Source of the DNA: Alphaproteobacteria bacterium UBA6347
GTDB taxonomy: Bacteria; Pseudomonadota; Alphaproteobacteria; CAAGCB01; CAG-977
Length of the DNA stretch: 17,854 nucleotides
Direction: 5' to 3'
NCBI GenBank assembly: GCA_002440235.1
Contig: DJRZ01000042.1
Coordinates: 1-17,854 of the forward strand
The notes beneath the pieces are model-generated. The model saw nothing but the letters and a program-made list of their open reading frames with translations, was not told where the DNA came from and did no database searches. Both the position numbers and the translations under genes were made by a program. Below, piece by piece: positions 1-6,913 of this stretch. Position 1 is the stretch's first letter, and each line of letters opens with the position of its first letter.

Positions 1-20
1 CATAGCTGTAAGCTTTTTTG

Positions 21-45
21 AACCCCGCGCCTAGCGCGGGGTTTT
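21..45 (+). terminator. Intrinsic terminator of a gene left of the window
   Basis: A perfect 10-bp stem pairs 21-30 with 34-43 across a 3-base loop (CTA), and a short T run follows on the plus strand. The minus strand has no T run directly after the stem. It therefore most likely ends a plus-strand transcript that enters from outside the window. Confidence 0.75.
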
Positions 46-53
46 CTGAATAC

Positions 54-88
54 AAAAAAGGGGAAAAGGTTTGGCACCTTTTCCCCTT
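54..88 (-). terminator. Intrinsic terminator of the HAD phosphatase gene
   Basis: A 13-bp perfect stem pairs 58-70 with 76-88 around a 5-base loop. Read on the minus strand it is followed by a run of six T (plus-strand A at 54-59). It lies 19 bases past the stop of the minus-strand gene ending at 108, so it is the natural end of that transcript. Confidence 0.85.
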
Positions 89-107
89 GTGATGAAAAAA
101 CGTCTGT

Positions 108-1142
108 TTATCTGGTCTGGGCGCGACGAGCCAGAGCCGCTTTGACAGCCGTATTTTCCTGCGTTTTTGTTTTTTCCGCAGACTGGAAGCGGAAGTATTT
201 GTTCAAATCCTTGAAGCCGCCTTCCAAAGTGACCATGTGGTCTTTGTACTGCTGACCCAGTTTCGGATCTTCCTTGGACAACTTCGCCAACACTTCCAAA
301 TGGCCTTTGGAACCGATTTTGTAGCCGGCGTTGTCGTTGATCTTGCCGTACATTTCCTGCACCGCGTCGCAGACTTCGGATCCCTCTTTCTGCCAGGCGA
401 AGTGGCACCCCAGGCGAACCGCGCCGCCGTCGGATTTGATGCTGTCGCCGACCATCACGGTTTCGGAGGCTTTCGCGCCGTGAGTGTCCATGATGGACTG
501 CATGACGTCCATGTTGGGCTTCCAGACGTTGCCTTCGTTCATGACCAGCTTGTCGCCCAGTTTGGCGACCATTTCGTCGCGGTATCCGTCGTAACGACCG
601 CCCGTCACCTGCAACGGGGCTTTCTTGAACTGAACCTTGCCGTCCACGTTTTCCGTCGTTCCGTCGGCGCGGCAGACCAGTCCGTCGACCAGATCCAGCG
701 GGAAGTTCATGTCCGCCAGACGGGCGACCGCGCCGGAAGCGGGCGAATCGGTGTACATGACGAACTTCGCGCCGGCGGCTTTGGCTTTGCGAATGGTGGC
801 GATGACGCCCTCATACATTTTGTTGCCGGCATGGTACTGTTTGGCGACGTCGTGGCAAATCTTCGCGTCGGCTTTTTCCAAGCGCTTGCGTTCTTCGGCG
901 GATTTGCCCTCGTAGCTCAGTTCCGGCGTCTGCGCGATGATGTCCGGGAAGTTGTGGAAACGGGCGTAGCCGTCGGAGTTTTCGCGAATGCTGTCGTACA
1001 GTTTGTCTTTTTCCAAACCGCGGCTCTTCGCCAATTCTTCGACACCTTTGTCCCACGCCAGTCCCCAGTTGTTGAAATAGTCGGAGATGGTGTTGTCGAT
1101 GTCGCTGACAATCAATTTCACGGGTTTCTTTTCGTCGCTCAT
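108..1142 (-). CDS. HAD-superfamily phosphatase-like hydrolase, long form
   Basis: This 344-residue protein shows the four haloacid dehalogenase motifs in order. Motif I is DIDNT (D14 nucleophile, D16 acid/base), motif II is T131 in MYTDSP, motif III is K208 in WKPNMD, and motif IV is VGDSIKSDGG with D233 and D238. The family acts through a phospho-aspartate intermediate on small phosphorylated molecules, in the cytosol; the substrate here cannot be told. It is longer than the usual 200-250 residues: about 110 residues lie between motifs I and II (a helical cap, C1 type) and a charged 90-residue tail follows the core. No signal peptide is visible. The ATG is preceded by a GAGG site. The gene is monocistronic, with its own promoter (1179-1207) and terminator (54-88). 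Confidence 0.85.
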   Translation of the reverse strand: MSDEKKPVKLIVSDIDNTISDYFNNWGLAWDKGVEELAKSRGLEKDKLYDSIRENSDGYARFHNFPDIIAQTPELSYEGKSAEERKRLEKADAKICHDVAKQYHAGNKMYEGVIATIRKAKAAGAKFVMYTDSPASGAVARLADMNFPLDLVDGLVCRADGTTENVDGKVQFKKAPLQVTGGRYDGYRDEMVAKLGDKLVMNEGNVWKPNMDVMQSIMDTHGAKASETVMVGDSIKSDGGAVRLGCHFAWQKEGSEVCDAVQEMYGKINDNAGYKIGSKGHLEVLAKLSKEDPKLGQQYKDHMVTLEGGFKDLNKYFRFQSAEKTKTQENTAVKAALARRAQTR

Positions 1143-1178
1143 AAGAACCTCACTTCAAAAAAAACATTTGTTAGATTT

Positions 1179-1207
1179 GTTATAACGAACCCCGTCCGGT
1201 TTTTCAA
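1179..1207 (-). promoter_or_regulatory. Sigma70-type promoter of the HAD gene
   Basis: On the minus strand, TTGAAA (1207-1202) is followed after exactly 17 bases by TATAAC (1184-1179). The -10 box lies 36 bases before the ATG at 1142. It is one of the best promoter matches in the window, but it is a pattern match only. Confidence 0.6.
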
Positions 1208-1423
1208 GCATATTTTTGTCCAGAATTTCCTTTTTTTTGCCAAAAGCCGCCAAACCCCGTTAAAAACGGCGGAAACCCTGATGTTTTTCAGAAACGAAAA
1301 TTTTTATTCCGCCCGTCGGACGCGCGCCGTTTTGACGGTCTTTTCGGGAAAGAAACCACGGAAACGAAACAATCGCCGGCAAAATAGACAAAAGACGCCG
1401 TTTCGGATTCGCCGAAAAACCTG
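1208..1423. other. Intergenic DNA between divergent promoters, nothing assigned
   Basis: The gap between the HAD gene and mazG is 342 bases, of which this is the middle. It is more AT-rich than the genes, with T- and A-runs. It holds two small hairpins: CCGTT/AACGG near 1258-1270 and TTCGG/CCGAA near 1402-1416. A 55-codon open frame with many Lys and Arg codons (1281-1448) crosses it but is not convincing as a gene. I see no RNA gene or operator that I can name. Confidence 0.5.
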
Positions 1424-1451
1424 TTGTCAAAAAACGGACAGGCTTTAATAT
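1424..1451 (+). promoter_or_regulatory. Promoter of mazG
   Basis: TTGTCA (1424-1429) and TAATAT (1446-1451) are separated by 16 bases. The -10 box ends 33 bases before the mazG ATG. This is a sequence match to the sigma70 consensus only. Confidence 0.55.
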
Positions 1452-1484
1452 AAGGCGCTTTTCAAAAACGCGAAAGGAAAAAAC

Positions 1485-2309
1485 ATGGCTGAACGGACGA
1501 AAAACGGAATCGACGCTTTACTGGACATTATGAAACGTCTGCGCGACCCCGACCGCGGTTGCGAATGGGACAAGGCGCAAACGCCCGAAAGCATTTCGCC
1601 CCACACGCTGGAAGAAGCGTACGAAGTCTGCGACGCCGTTGAAAAAAAGGACGCCGCCCAGCTGAAAGAAGAATTGGGCGACCTGCTGCTGCACATCGTT
1701 TTTTACGCCCAGATGGCGAAGGAACGGGGGCTGTTCGATTTTCAGGACGTCGTCGACGGCGTCTGCGCCAAAATGATTCGCCGCCACCCGCACATTTTCG
1801 GAAACGCCGCGGAGCGCCCCGACTGGGAACGGCTGAAAGCCGACGAACGCCGCGAACATCATCAGGACGGCGTCCTGTCGGGAATCGCGGACGCCCTGCC
1901 GCAGACGATTCGCGCGTTCAAACTGCAAAGCCGCGCCGCCCGCGTCGGATTCGACTGGGCGGCTCCGCTTTTGATCGTGGACAAGATTTACGAAGAGGTG
2001 AACGAGCTGAAAGCCGAAATCGTCCAGCCGTCGCACGATCGGGAACGTCTGGACGAAATGGGCGACGTCCTGTTCGTCTGCGTGAATCTGGCGCGCAAAC
2101 TGCAAATCAATCCCGAACAGGCGCTGAAACACGCCAACGCGAAATTCGAACGCCGTTTCGGTCATATCGAAAAACGGCTGAAAGAAGCTGGAAAACCGTT
2201 CGAACAGACGACTTTGGCGGAAATGGAAAACCTGTGGGTCGAAGCCAAAAAGATCGAAAAGGCGGAAATAACGCGCTCCGTCCCCGACGCGCCGCAAAAG
2301 GCGTCCTAG
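1485..2309 (+). CDS. mazG: Nucleoside triphosphate pyrophosphohydrolase MazG
   Basis: MazG hydrolyses NTPs and dNTPs to the monophosphate and pyrophosphate. It is a house-cleaning and stress-related cytosolic enzyme needing Mg2+. The 274-residue protein has the usual two-copy layout and length (E. coli 263). In the N-terminal copy the metal-binding signature is intact: E43, E44 and E47 in TLEEAYE, then E63 and D66 in KEELGDLL. The preceding CEWDKAQTPESI and following RRHPHIFG stretches are typical of the family. The C-terminal copy carries YEEVNEL and DEMGDVLFV around residues 170-205. An AAAGGAA site lies 5 bases before the ATG. The stop overlaps the stop of the convergent hydrolase gene through a shared CTAG. 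Confidence 0.95.
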   Translation: MAERTKNGIDALLDIMKRLRDPDRGCEWDKAQTPESISPHTLEEAYEVCDAVEKKDAAQLKEELGDLLLHIVFYAQMAKERGLFDFQDVVDGVCAKMIRRHPHIFGNAAERPDWERLKADERREHHQDGVLSGIADALPQTIRAFKLQSRAARVGFDWAAPLLIVDKIYEEVNELKAEIVQPSHDRERLDEMGDVLFVCVNLARKLQINPEQALKHANAKFERRFGHIEKRLKEAGKPFEQTTLAEMENLWVEAKKIEKAEITRSVPDAPQKAS

Positions 2310-3190
2310 TTGTCCCACAAACTGGTGTAGCTTTGCTCTTTGCGGATACGCTGGCGGCGTCCCAGCCGTCCCGTCGTCAGAAAGCTGTCCGTCATCGAAA
2401 CGACCTTTTCGTTGCGGTGCAGCGAAAAATGCGGCGAATCCATGACCAGATATTCCTCTTTGGCGCCGTTCAGCTTTGTTTCGGCAACGCTCAGCACGCC
2501 GTCGTTGTCGCCGCGAATCTTGGAAAAATATCCCTTGCCGTCGTCCCTGCCGCCCGAAATCACGGCGAAATCGCCCCGAAACGGAGGAAGCAGCGACACG
2601 GATTTGGGCAGAATCGCTTTTCCCGCCTGCCCCAGCAATTGCGGATACCACCACTTGCCCTGATATTTTTCAGCCAAGCCGCACCCCTGATTCGGAACGG
2701 CGACGGAAACGGTTCGTCCCAGCTTTTTCAGCCACGGCGGATTCATGGCGATCGCCTGCCGCAGAATCAGTCCGCCGTAACCGACGGCGACGAAATGAAA
2801 GCGGGCGACGTCGCGCCGTCTGTCCAAAACGGCGTTCAGCGCGCGCGCCGATTTCATCAGGTCAAACCGCAACATGGGATAGCTGAAAAAAATCGGCTCG
2901 AAATTTTTTTGCAGTCCGCGAAGCATGGATTCGTATCCGGCGGGGCGCTGAAACAATCCGTGAATGACGACGGCGGCTTCGGTCGGGGGTTGCGGAACCT
3001 CCCATGCGCGCAGGAAATACAGCATCGTGTTGTAGCACAGTTCGAACGATCCCGCCGCGCGCTTGACGTTGAACGGATCCAGCAGACGGCACCGCCGCAG
3101 CCAGATCGATTCCTGAATCCGCCAGCCCGCGTAGCTGTGCCGGTCCACCCAGTAAAACATGCCGCCGAATGTGAATAAAGGAAAAGCCAT
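2306..3190 (-). CDS. Alpha/beta-hydrolase-fold protein lacking the nucleophile Ser
   Basis: The protein has 294 residues from ATG 3190, or 299 from an in-frame TTG at 3205. Landmarks of lipase/esterase-like alpha/beta hydrolases are present: an oxyanion-type AVVIHGLFQ near residues 73-80, a helix after the nucleophile elbow, AVPNQG in the place of the usual TPHHG, an acid in GDNDGVLSV, and a late DSPHFSLH supplying a His. The elbow itself reads VAVGYGGL where the family has GHSxGG, so the catalytic Ser position is Gly. It may be a non-catalytic relative or use another mechanism. No signal peptide is clear. The start is uncertain: the best Shine-Dalgarno (AAGGA, near 3228) serves an ATG at 3221 that is out of frame. 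An in-frame TGA at 3220-3218 rules out a start further upstream. Confidence 0.75.
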   Translation of the reverse strand: MAFPLFTFGGMFYWVDRHSYAGWRIQESIWLRRCRLLDPFNVKRAAGSFELCYNTMLYFLRAWEVPQPPTEAAVVIHGLFQRPAGYESMLRGLQKNFEPIFFSYPMLRFDLMKSARALNAVLDRRRDVARFHFVAVGYGGLILRQAIAMNPPWLKKLGRTVSVAVPNQGCGLAEKYQGKWWYPQLLGQAGKAILPKSVSLLPPFRGDFAVISGGRDDGKGYFSKIRGDNDGVLSVAETKLNGAKEEYLVMDSPHFSLHRNEKVVSMTDSFLTTGRLGRRQRIRKEQSYTSLWDN

Positions 3191-3304
3191 CGTCCGTCCC
3201 GCCAAAGTTTTCTTTAATCATATCAATCCTTTTGTTTGAAATGCAAGCCGATAAGCAACAAATATCCTCTCGACATCGCGTCGGAAACGTGCCAGATTGT
3301 CGTC

Positions 3305-3751
3305 ATGAAAAAGGTTGAAATCTACACGGACGGCGCGTGCAGCGGCAACCCCGGTCTGGGCGGTTGGGGCGCGGTTTTGCGCTACAAGGGAATCGAAAAG
3401 GAAATCAGCGGCGCCGAAGAGGCGACGACCAACAACCGCATGGAATTAAAGGCGGTCATCAACGCGCTGACCCTGCTGAAATCCGAATGCGAAGCCGACG
3501 TGTACACCGACAGCCAGTACGTGATGAAGGGCGCGACCGAATGGCTGGCGGGCTGGGTCGGAAACAGCTGGCGCACCGCCGACAAAAAGCCCGTCAAAAA
3601 CAGCGATTTGTGGCAGGAAATATACCATTTGAACAAACGTCACGTCCTGCGCTGGCATTGGGTCAAAGGACACGCCGGACACCCCGAAAACGAACGGTGC
3701 GACGCTTTGGCGCGATCCGCCATCGCCCATTTGCGCGAAATGCTGAAATGA
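3305..3751 (+). CDS. rnhA: Ribonuclease HI
   Basis: RNase HI cuts the RNA strand of RNA-DNA hybrids, removing primers and R-loops. From ATG 3305 the protein has 148 residues (E. coli 155) and begins [12 protein letters not shown], as the family does. All catalytic residues are in place: D9, E47 (NNRMELKA), D69 (YTDSQYV), H123 (VKGHAGH) and D133 (NERCDALA). The open frame extends 23 codons upstream to TTG 3236, but that extension is not part of the conserved fold. No strong Shine-Dalgarno precedes ATG 3305, so the start rests on homology. The gene diverges from the hydrolase gene across about 114 bases and ends at a bidirectional terminator. Confidence 0.95.
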   Translation: MKKVEIYTDGACSGNPGLGGWGAVLRYKGIEKEISGAEEATTNNRMELKAVINALTLLKSECEADVYTDSQYVMKGATEWLAGWVGNSWRTADKKPVKNSDLWQEIYHLNKRHVLRWHWVKGHAGHPENERCDALARSAIAHLREMLK

Positions 3752-3763
3752 CGCCCGAACGCG

Positions 3764-3795
3764 AAAAGCCCCCGAAAAAACGGGGGCTTTTCTTT
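3764..3795. terminator. Bidirectional terminator between rnhA and pit
   Basis: An 11-bp perfect stem pairs 3764-3774 with 3781-3791 around six A. The T/A stretches at the stem ends work in both directions. It lies between the convergent stops of rnhA (3751) and the Pit permease (3810) and can serve both. Confidence 0.85.
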
Positions 3796-3809
3796 CCGTC
3801 GAACCGGAA

Positions 3810-5330
3810 TCAGTCGCAACCGCAGCCGTTCGATTTCTTTTTGTCCGAACGGGCGATGAAATTGTTTTCGATGACCGTCAGTTTCTGCGACAGCATTTTA
3901 TTGTATTGCTTGTTCAGAATCGTCGCGGGTTTGTACGCCCAGTTTTGTCCCGTTTTCGCCATCGCCTCCTGCAATTCCCAGCGATAGTTGAAACGCTGTC
4001 CGGACAATTCCCCGATCTGCGCCAGTTCGTCTGCGGAAAACAGGCGGTTGTCCAGATTGTCGATTTTGTCGGCGTCGATCACGATGCGGACGTTTTCGGC
4101 GGTGTCCAGCAGTTTTTGCTGTTGCGCGCCCGTCAGTCCGCCCAGTCTGTTTTCGACGGCGTTGATGAATTCGACGCCCGAACCGTAGCGTTCGCCTTTC
4201 AGCGTGCTGAGCTTTCCGGCGGGGAAACCGTCGGCGACGATGCGGTTGTAGACCTTTTCGGACATCAGATAGGTTTTCGGCGCGTAGACGCGCTGGTTGA
4301 ACACGTTTTGCATGAAAAACAGCGAAAAGAAGCAAATCACCGCCGCGATGACGGGCGTGATCACCCACCCGCACACGATGCGCCCGACGACGCTCCATTT
4401 AATGCTGCTCGCCGCGCCCTTGCACAGTCCGATGCCGATCACGGCGCCGACGACGGCTTGGGTCGACGAAACGGGGACCAGCGGAATGACGGGCAGGTTG
4501 TGCGACGCCAAAAAGTATTCCAGCCCTTCGGACGCGAAAACGAACAGCACCATGGACTGCGCCAGAACGACGACCCACGCCGCGAACGGCGACAAAGGCA
4601 TCAGCCCCTTTCCGACCGTGCCCATGACTTTGTACGAATAGGTGAACACGCCGACGGCGGTCGCCAGAGAACCGACGAAAAACAGCTGTTGCACGGCGGA
4701 AAAATGCAACGCGCCGAACGAAAATTCCGAAAACGGCGCGACGGGAACGAACACGCCGACGACGTTCGCCATGTTGTTCGCGCCCAGGGAATACGCGCCG
4801 AACGCCCCCGTCAAAATCATCGCCATGCGGGTGCATGCGTCGCGGTAAAGCAGATGAATTTTAACGGAGCCGAGCAATTTTTTAAACGTCAGGTACAGCA
4901 CGGCGGCGAACGTCGCGGCAAGCAGCGGGCAAGCCACCCACGTCGACGCGATTCGCACGATCGAATTGACGTCGGTCACGGAATCGGTGAACCAGTTCCA
5001 CCCGATAATGGCGCCGACGACGGCTTGGGACACGGAAACGGGCAAGCCGCACTTGATCATCGAATAGACGGTGAACGCGGCGGCGAACGTCGTGACGAAC
5101 GCCCCGCCGATCGCGTTGATCGCGCCCAAGCTACCCAAAGTGTACGCCGCGCCGACGCCGCTGATGACCGCGCCCAGCATGATGAAGACGCTGCACACGA
5201 CGGCGGCGGTTTTGAATTTGACCATGCGGGTGCTGACGGCGGTTCCGAAAATGTTGGCGGCGTCGTTCGCGCCCAAAGACCACCCCAGAAACAACCCGCT
5301 GGAAAGGAAAACGATTCCCGAAGTACCCAT
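3810..5330 (-). CDS. Inorganic phosphate transporter, Pit (PHO4) family, with long C-terminal tail
   Basis: This is a 506-residue inner-membrane permease for low-affinity, cation-coupled phosphate uptake. Both inverted halves of the PHO4 fold are visible. The first has LGANDAAN (residues 19-26) and PVSVSQAVVGAIIG (97-110). The second has LGANNMAN (182-189) and PVSSTQAVVGAVIG (287-300). The second signature has Asn where the conserved motif has Asp (GAND). About ten hydrophobic segments end near residue 345. A soluble tail of about 155 residues follows, ending in a lysine run and GCGCD. The gene starts 14 bases after the DUF47 gene, with a GGGGGA site before its ATG, so the two form an operon. 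The DUF47 partner is the usual companion of Pit transporters. Confidence 0.9.
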   Translation of the reverse strand: MGTSGIVFLSSGLFLGWSLGANDAANIFGTAVSTRMVKFKTAAVVCSVFIMLGAVISGVGAAYTLGSLGAINAIGGAFVTTFAAAFTVYSMIKCGLPVSVSQAVVGAIIGWNWFTDSVTDVNSIVRIASTWVACPLLAATFAAVLYLTFKKLLGSVKIHLLYRDACTRMAMILTGAFGAYSLGANNMANVVGVFVPVAPFSEFSFGALHFSAVQQLFFVGSLATAVGVFTYSYKVMGTVGKGLMPLSPFAAWVVVLAQSMVLFVFASEGLEYFLASHNLPVIPLVPVSSTQAVVGAVIGIGLCKGAASSIKWSVVGRIVCGWVITPVIAAVICFFSLFFMQNVFNQRVYAPKTYLMSEKVYNRIVADGFPAGKLSTLKGERYGSGVEFINAVENRLGGLTGAQQQKLLDTAENVRIVIDADKIDNLDNRLFSADELAQIGELSGQRFNYRWELQEAMAKTGQNWAYKPATILNKQYNKMLSQKLTVIENNFIARSDKKKSNGCGCD

Positions 5331-5344
5331 TCGATCCCCCGCGG

Positions 5345-6007
5345 TCAGTTGTCGCGTTTGATAACGTAAATCGCCAGCTTGTCGGTGATGTCTTCCGCCA
5401 TGTCCGCCAGATTGTCGATCATTTCAACGAAACTGCACACGTGCATTTTGTTCGCCAGCGGCAGGTCCGACGAATAGACGGCGCGTTTGATTTTCGTGCT
5501 GATGCGGTCGGCTTCGCTTTCGTAAAAGCGGACTTTGTGGATATAGTCGCGGCAGGAATTGAAATCGCGGAAAAACGTGCGCGCGGCGATGGTGATCTGT
5601 TCGACCGAATTGGTGACGGATTCGACGATCGCCAGAACGTCGGGGTGCAGAGTCGCGGGAAACACCGGCTGTTCGATCGTGAAACGGTATCCGCTGGCGT
5701 CGTAAGCGTTCAAAATGGCGTCCAAATCCTCGACCAGACTCAGCACGTCGGCGCGCAAATCGGGAATCAGGTTCTGTTCGTACAGTCCCGTTTCGATTTC
5801 GCGGCGCAGTTCGTCCGCGCGGGATTCGATGTGCCCGATCTGTTCGGCGTGGGTGACGAAATCCTCGGTCACGCCGTGTTCCAAAAACACGTGAATCGCT
5901 TTTTTGTAAATCAGCCCCGCTTCGGAAATACGGTCAAGAAATTCGTCGATTTTGTTTTCCAGCGCGCGACTGCTGTAAAACATGGACAAGCCTTTGGATA
6001 AATTCAT
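5345..6007 (-). CDS. DUF47 (PhoU-like) phosphate transport regulator
   Basis: This 220-residue, mostly helical protein belongs to the DUF47/TIGR00153 family, which is related to PhoU. It has the family's start (FYSSRALENKIDEFLDRISE), paired acidic helices such as GHIESRADELRREIE and RFYESEADRISTKIKR, and a final EMIDNLADMAEDITDKL helix. Members are coded directly before Pit-type phosphate permeases and are thought to modulate them at the membrane, probably binding metal through the acidic ExxxD motifs. Here it is first in the pair, 14 bases before the permease. A GAGGAA site precedes the ATG. The leader contains a promoter match and a terminator-like hairpin. The role as regulator is inferred from the family. 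Confidence 0.9.
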   Translation of the reverse strand: MNLSKGLSMFYSSRALENKIDEFLDRISEAGLIYKKAIHVFLEHGVTEDFVTHAEQIGHIESRADELRREIETGLYEQNLIPDLRADVLSLVEDLDAILNAYDASGYRFTIEQPVFPATLHPDVLAIVESVTNSVEQITIAARTFFRDFNSCRDYIHKVRFYESEADRISTKIKRAVYSSDLPLANKMHVCSFVEMIDNLADMAEDITDKLAIYVIKRDN

Positions 6008-6025
6008 TTCAATTCCTCATCGCAT

Positions 6026-6048
6026 AAAAAAACGCCCCGAAGGTCGCC
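6026..6048 (-). terminator. Short terminator-like hairpin in the DUF47-pit leader
   Basis: On the minus strand an imperfect GC-rich stem (GCGACC / GGGCGT around a TTCG tetraloop) is followed by seven T (plus A at 6026-6032). It stands downstream of the promoter match and 19 bases or more before the DUF47 ATG. It could end the pot operon transcript or act as an attenuator. The stem is short and has a mismatch. Confidence 0.4.
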
Positions 6049-6072
6049 TTATGATCCTTAGTTTATCGGATT

Positions 6073-6101
6073 ATCCTAGCAACAGGTAAAAATATTGTAA
6101 A
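6073..6101 (-). promoter_or_regulatory. Promoter of the DUF47-pit operon
   Basis: On the minus strand TTTACA (6101-6096) is followed after 17 bases by TAGGAT (6078-6073), about 66 bases before the DUF47 ATG. I looked for a convincing direct repeat of the PhoB box and did not find one. Pattern match only. Confidence 0.45.
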
Positions 6102-6142
6102 GCGTTAAAGCCGACCGCGCGAAGATTAAAGCCGTCCCGAGT

Positions 6143-6913
6143 TTATTTCCTGTTCCGCACCAGACGATAGGACAGCATCACGACGGCGAACGTCGCGAAA
6201 AACATCGCCGCGCACAGCGCGTTGACGTCGGGCTGGATCCCCGTCCGCACCAGCGAATAAATCTTCAACGGCAGGATTTCGTATTCTTTTCCGCTGACGA
6301 AAAAGCTGACGATCACGTCGTCGACGGACAGCGTGAAGCTCATCAGCCAGCCGGCGAAAACGGCGGGAAGAATTTGCGGTATCAGGATAAAACGCGCGAT
6401 GTCGACGTCCGACGCGCCCAGATCCGCCCCCGCCTCCGCCAAATTGCGGTTGACGCCTTTCAGCCGCGCCAGCACCGTCACCGTCACGAACGGAAAGCAA
6501 AAGACCGTGTGCGACAGCAACAGCGTCGCAAAGCCCAGCGGCACGCCCAAAATCACGAAAATCATCACCAGGGAAATGCCTTGTATGATTTCGGGGGACA
6601 GCATGATCACGGACAGCGACCCGTACACGACCCGCTGACCGATAAAGCGGTAGCGGTGCAAGGCGATCGCCATGATCGTTCCGACGACGGTCGACGTCGT
6701 CGCCGCCGCCGCCGCCAGAAACAGCGAACGGAAAGCGGACCGGATCAGCGCCGTGTCGGACAGCAGGCTTTCGTACCATTTCAGCGTGAACCCGCGCCAC
6801 GCGTCCGTCGACGCCGAATCGTTGAACGAAAACACGATCGTCACGAACAGCGGCAGGTACAGCACCAGATAAACCGCGGCGACGTACAGGTATTTCGGCA
6901 GATTTTTCACCAT
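6143..6913 (-). CDS. potI: Polyamine ABC transporter permease, PotI/PotC type
   Basis: This 256-residue inner-membrane permease pairs with PotH to import putrescine or spermidine. It has about six hydrophobic segments, the EAA loop that contacts the ATPase (EAGADLGASDVD, residues 160-171), and the SVDDVIVSFFVSG stretch (196-208) typical of the PotC/PotI branch. The open frame extends much further upstream, but that part is a shadow of potH. The true start is ATG 6913, which overlaps the end of potH by 7 bases (ATGGTGA), a sign of translational coupling. The exact polyamine cannot be read from the sequence. E. coli PotI has 281 and PotC 264 residues. Confidence 0.88.
   Translation of the reverse strand: MVKNLPKYLYVAAVYLVLYLPLFVTIVFSFNDSASTDAWRGFTLKWYESLLSDTALIRSAFRSLFLAAAAATTSTVVGTIMAIALHRYRFIGQRVVYGSLSVIMLSPEIIQGISLVMIFVILGVPLGFATLLLSHTVFCFPFVTVTVLARLKGVNRNLAEAGADLGASDVDIARFILIPQILPAVFAGWLMSFTLSVDDVIVSFFVSGKEYEILPLKIYSLVRTGIQPDVNALCAAMFFATFAVVMLSYRLVRNRK

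Noticed and set aside
1281..1448. A 55-codon open frame rich in Lys and Arg between the HAD gene and mazG, with GGCGGA upstream.
   Set aside because: Its 3' end runs over the mazG promoter, the composition follows AT-rich intergenic DNA, and no recognisable domain is present. Orthologue conservation would be needed to revive it.
2862..3221. A 119-codon frame on the minus strand with the best ribosome site in that region.
   Set aside because: It overlaps the hydrolase in another frame, and its product is low-complexity Arg/Ala-rich, as expected of a shadow frame in GC-rich DNA. I kept the out-of-frame start as a finding instead.
3236..3304. A 23-codon N-terminal extension of RNase HI starting at TTG 3236.
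   Set aside because: The conserved fold begins at the ATG at 3305 ([10 protein letters not shown]), and the extension has no similarity to the family and no good ribosome site.
3906..5369. A long plus-strand open frame of 487 codons opposite the Pit gene, and similar long frames opposite many other genes.
   Set aside because: These are antisense shadows produced by GC-rich codon use. Their products are Arg/Asp/His-rich low-complexity sequences, while the minus-strand frame is a clear Pit transporter.
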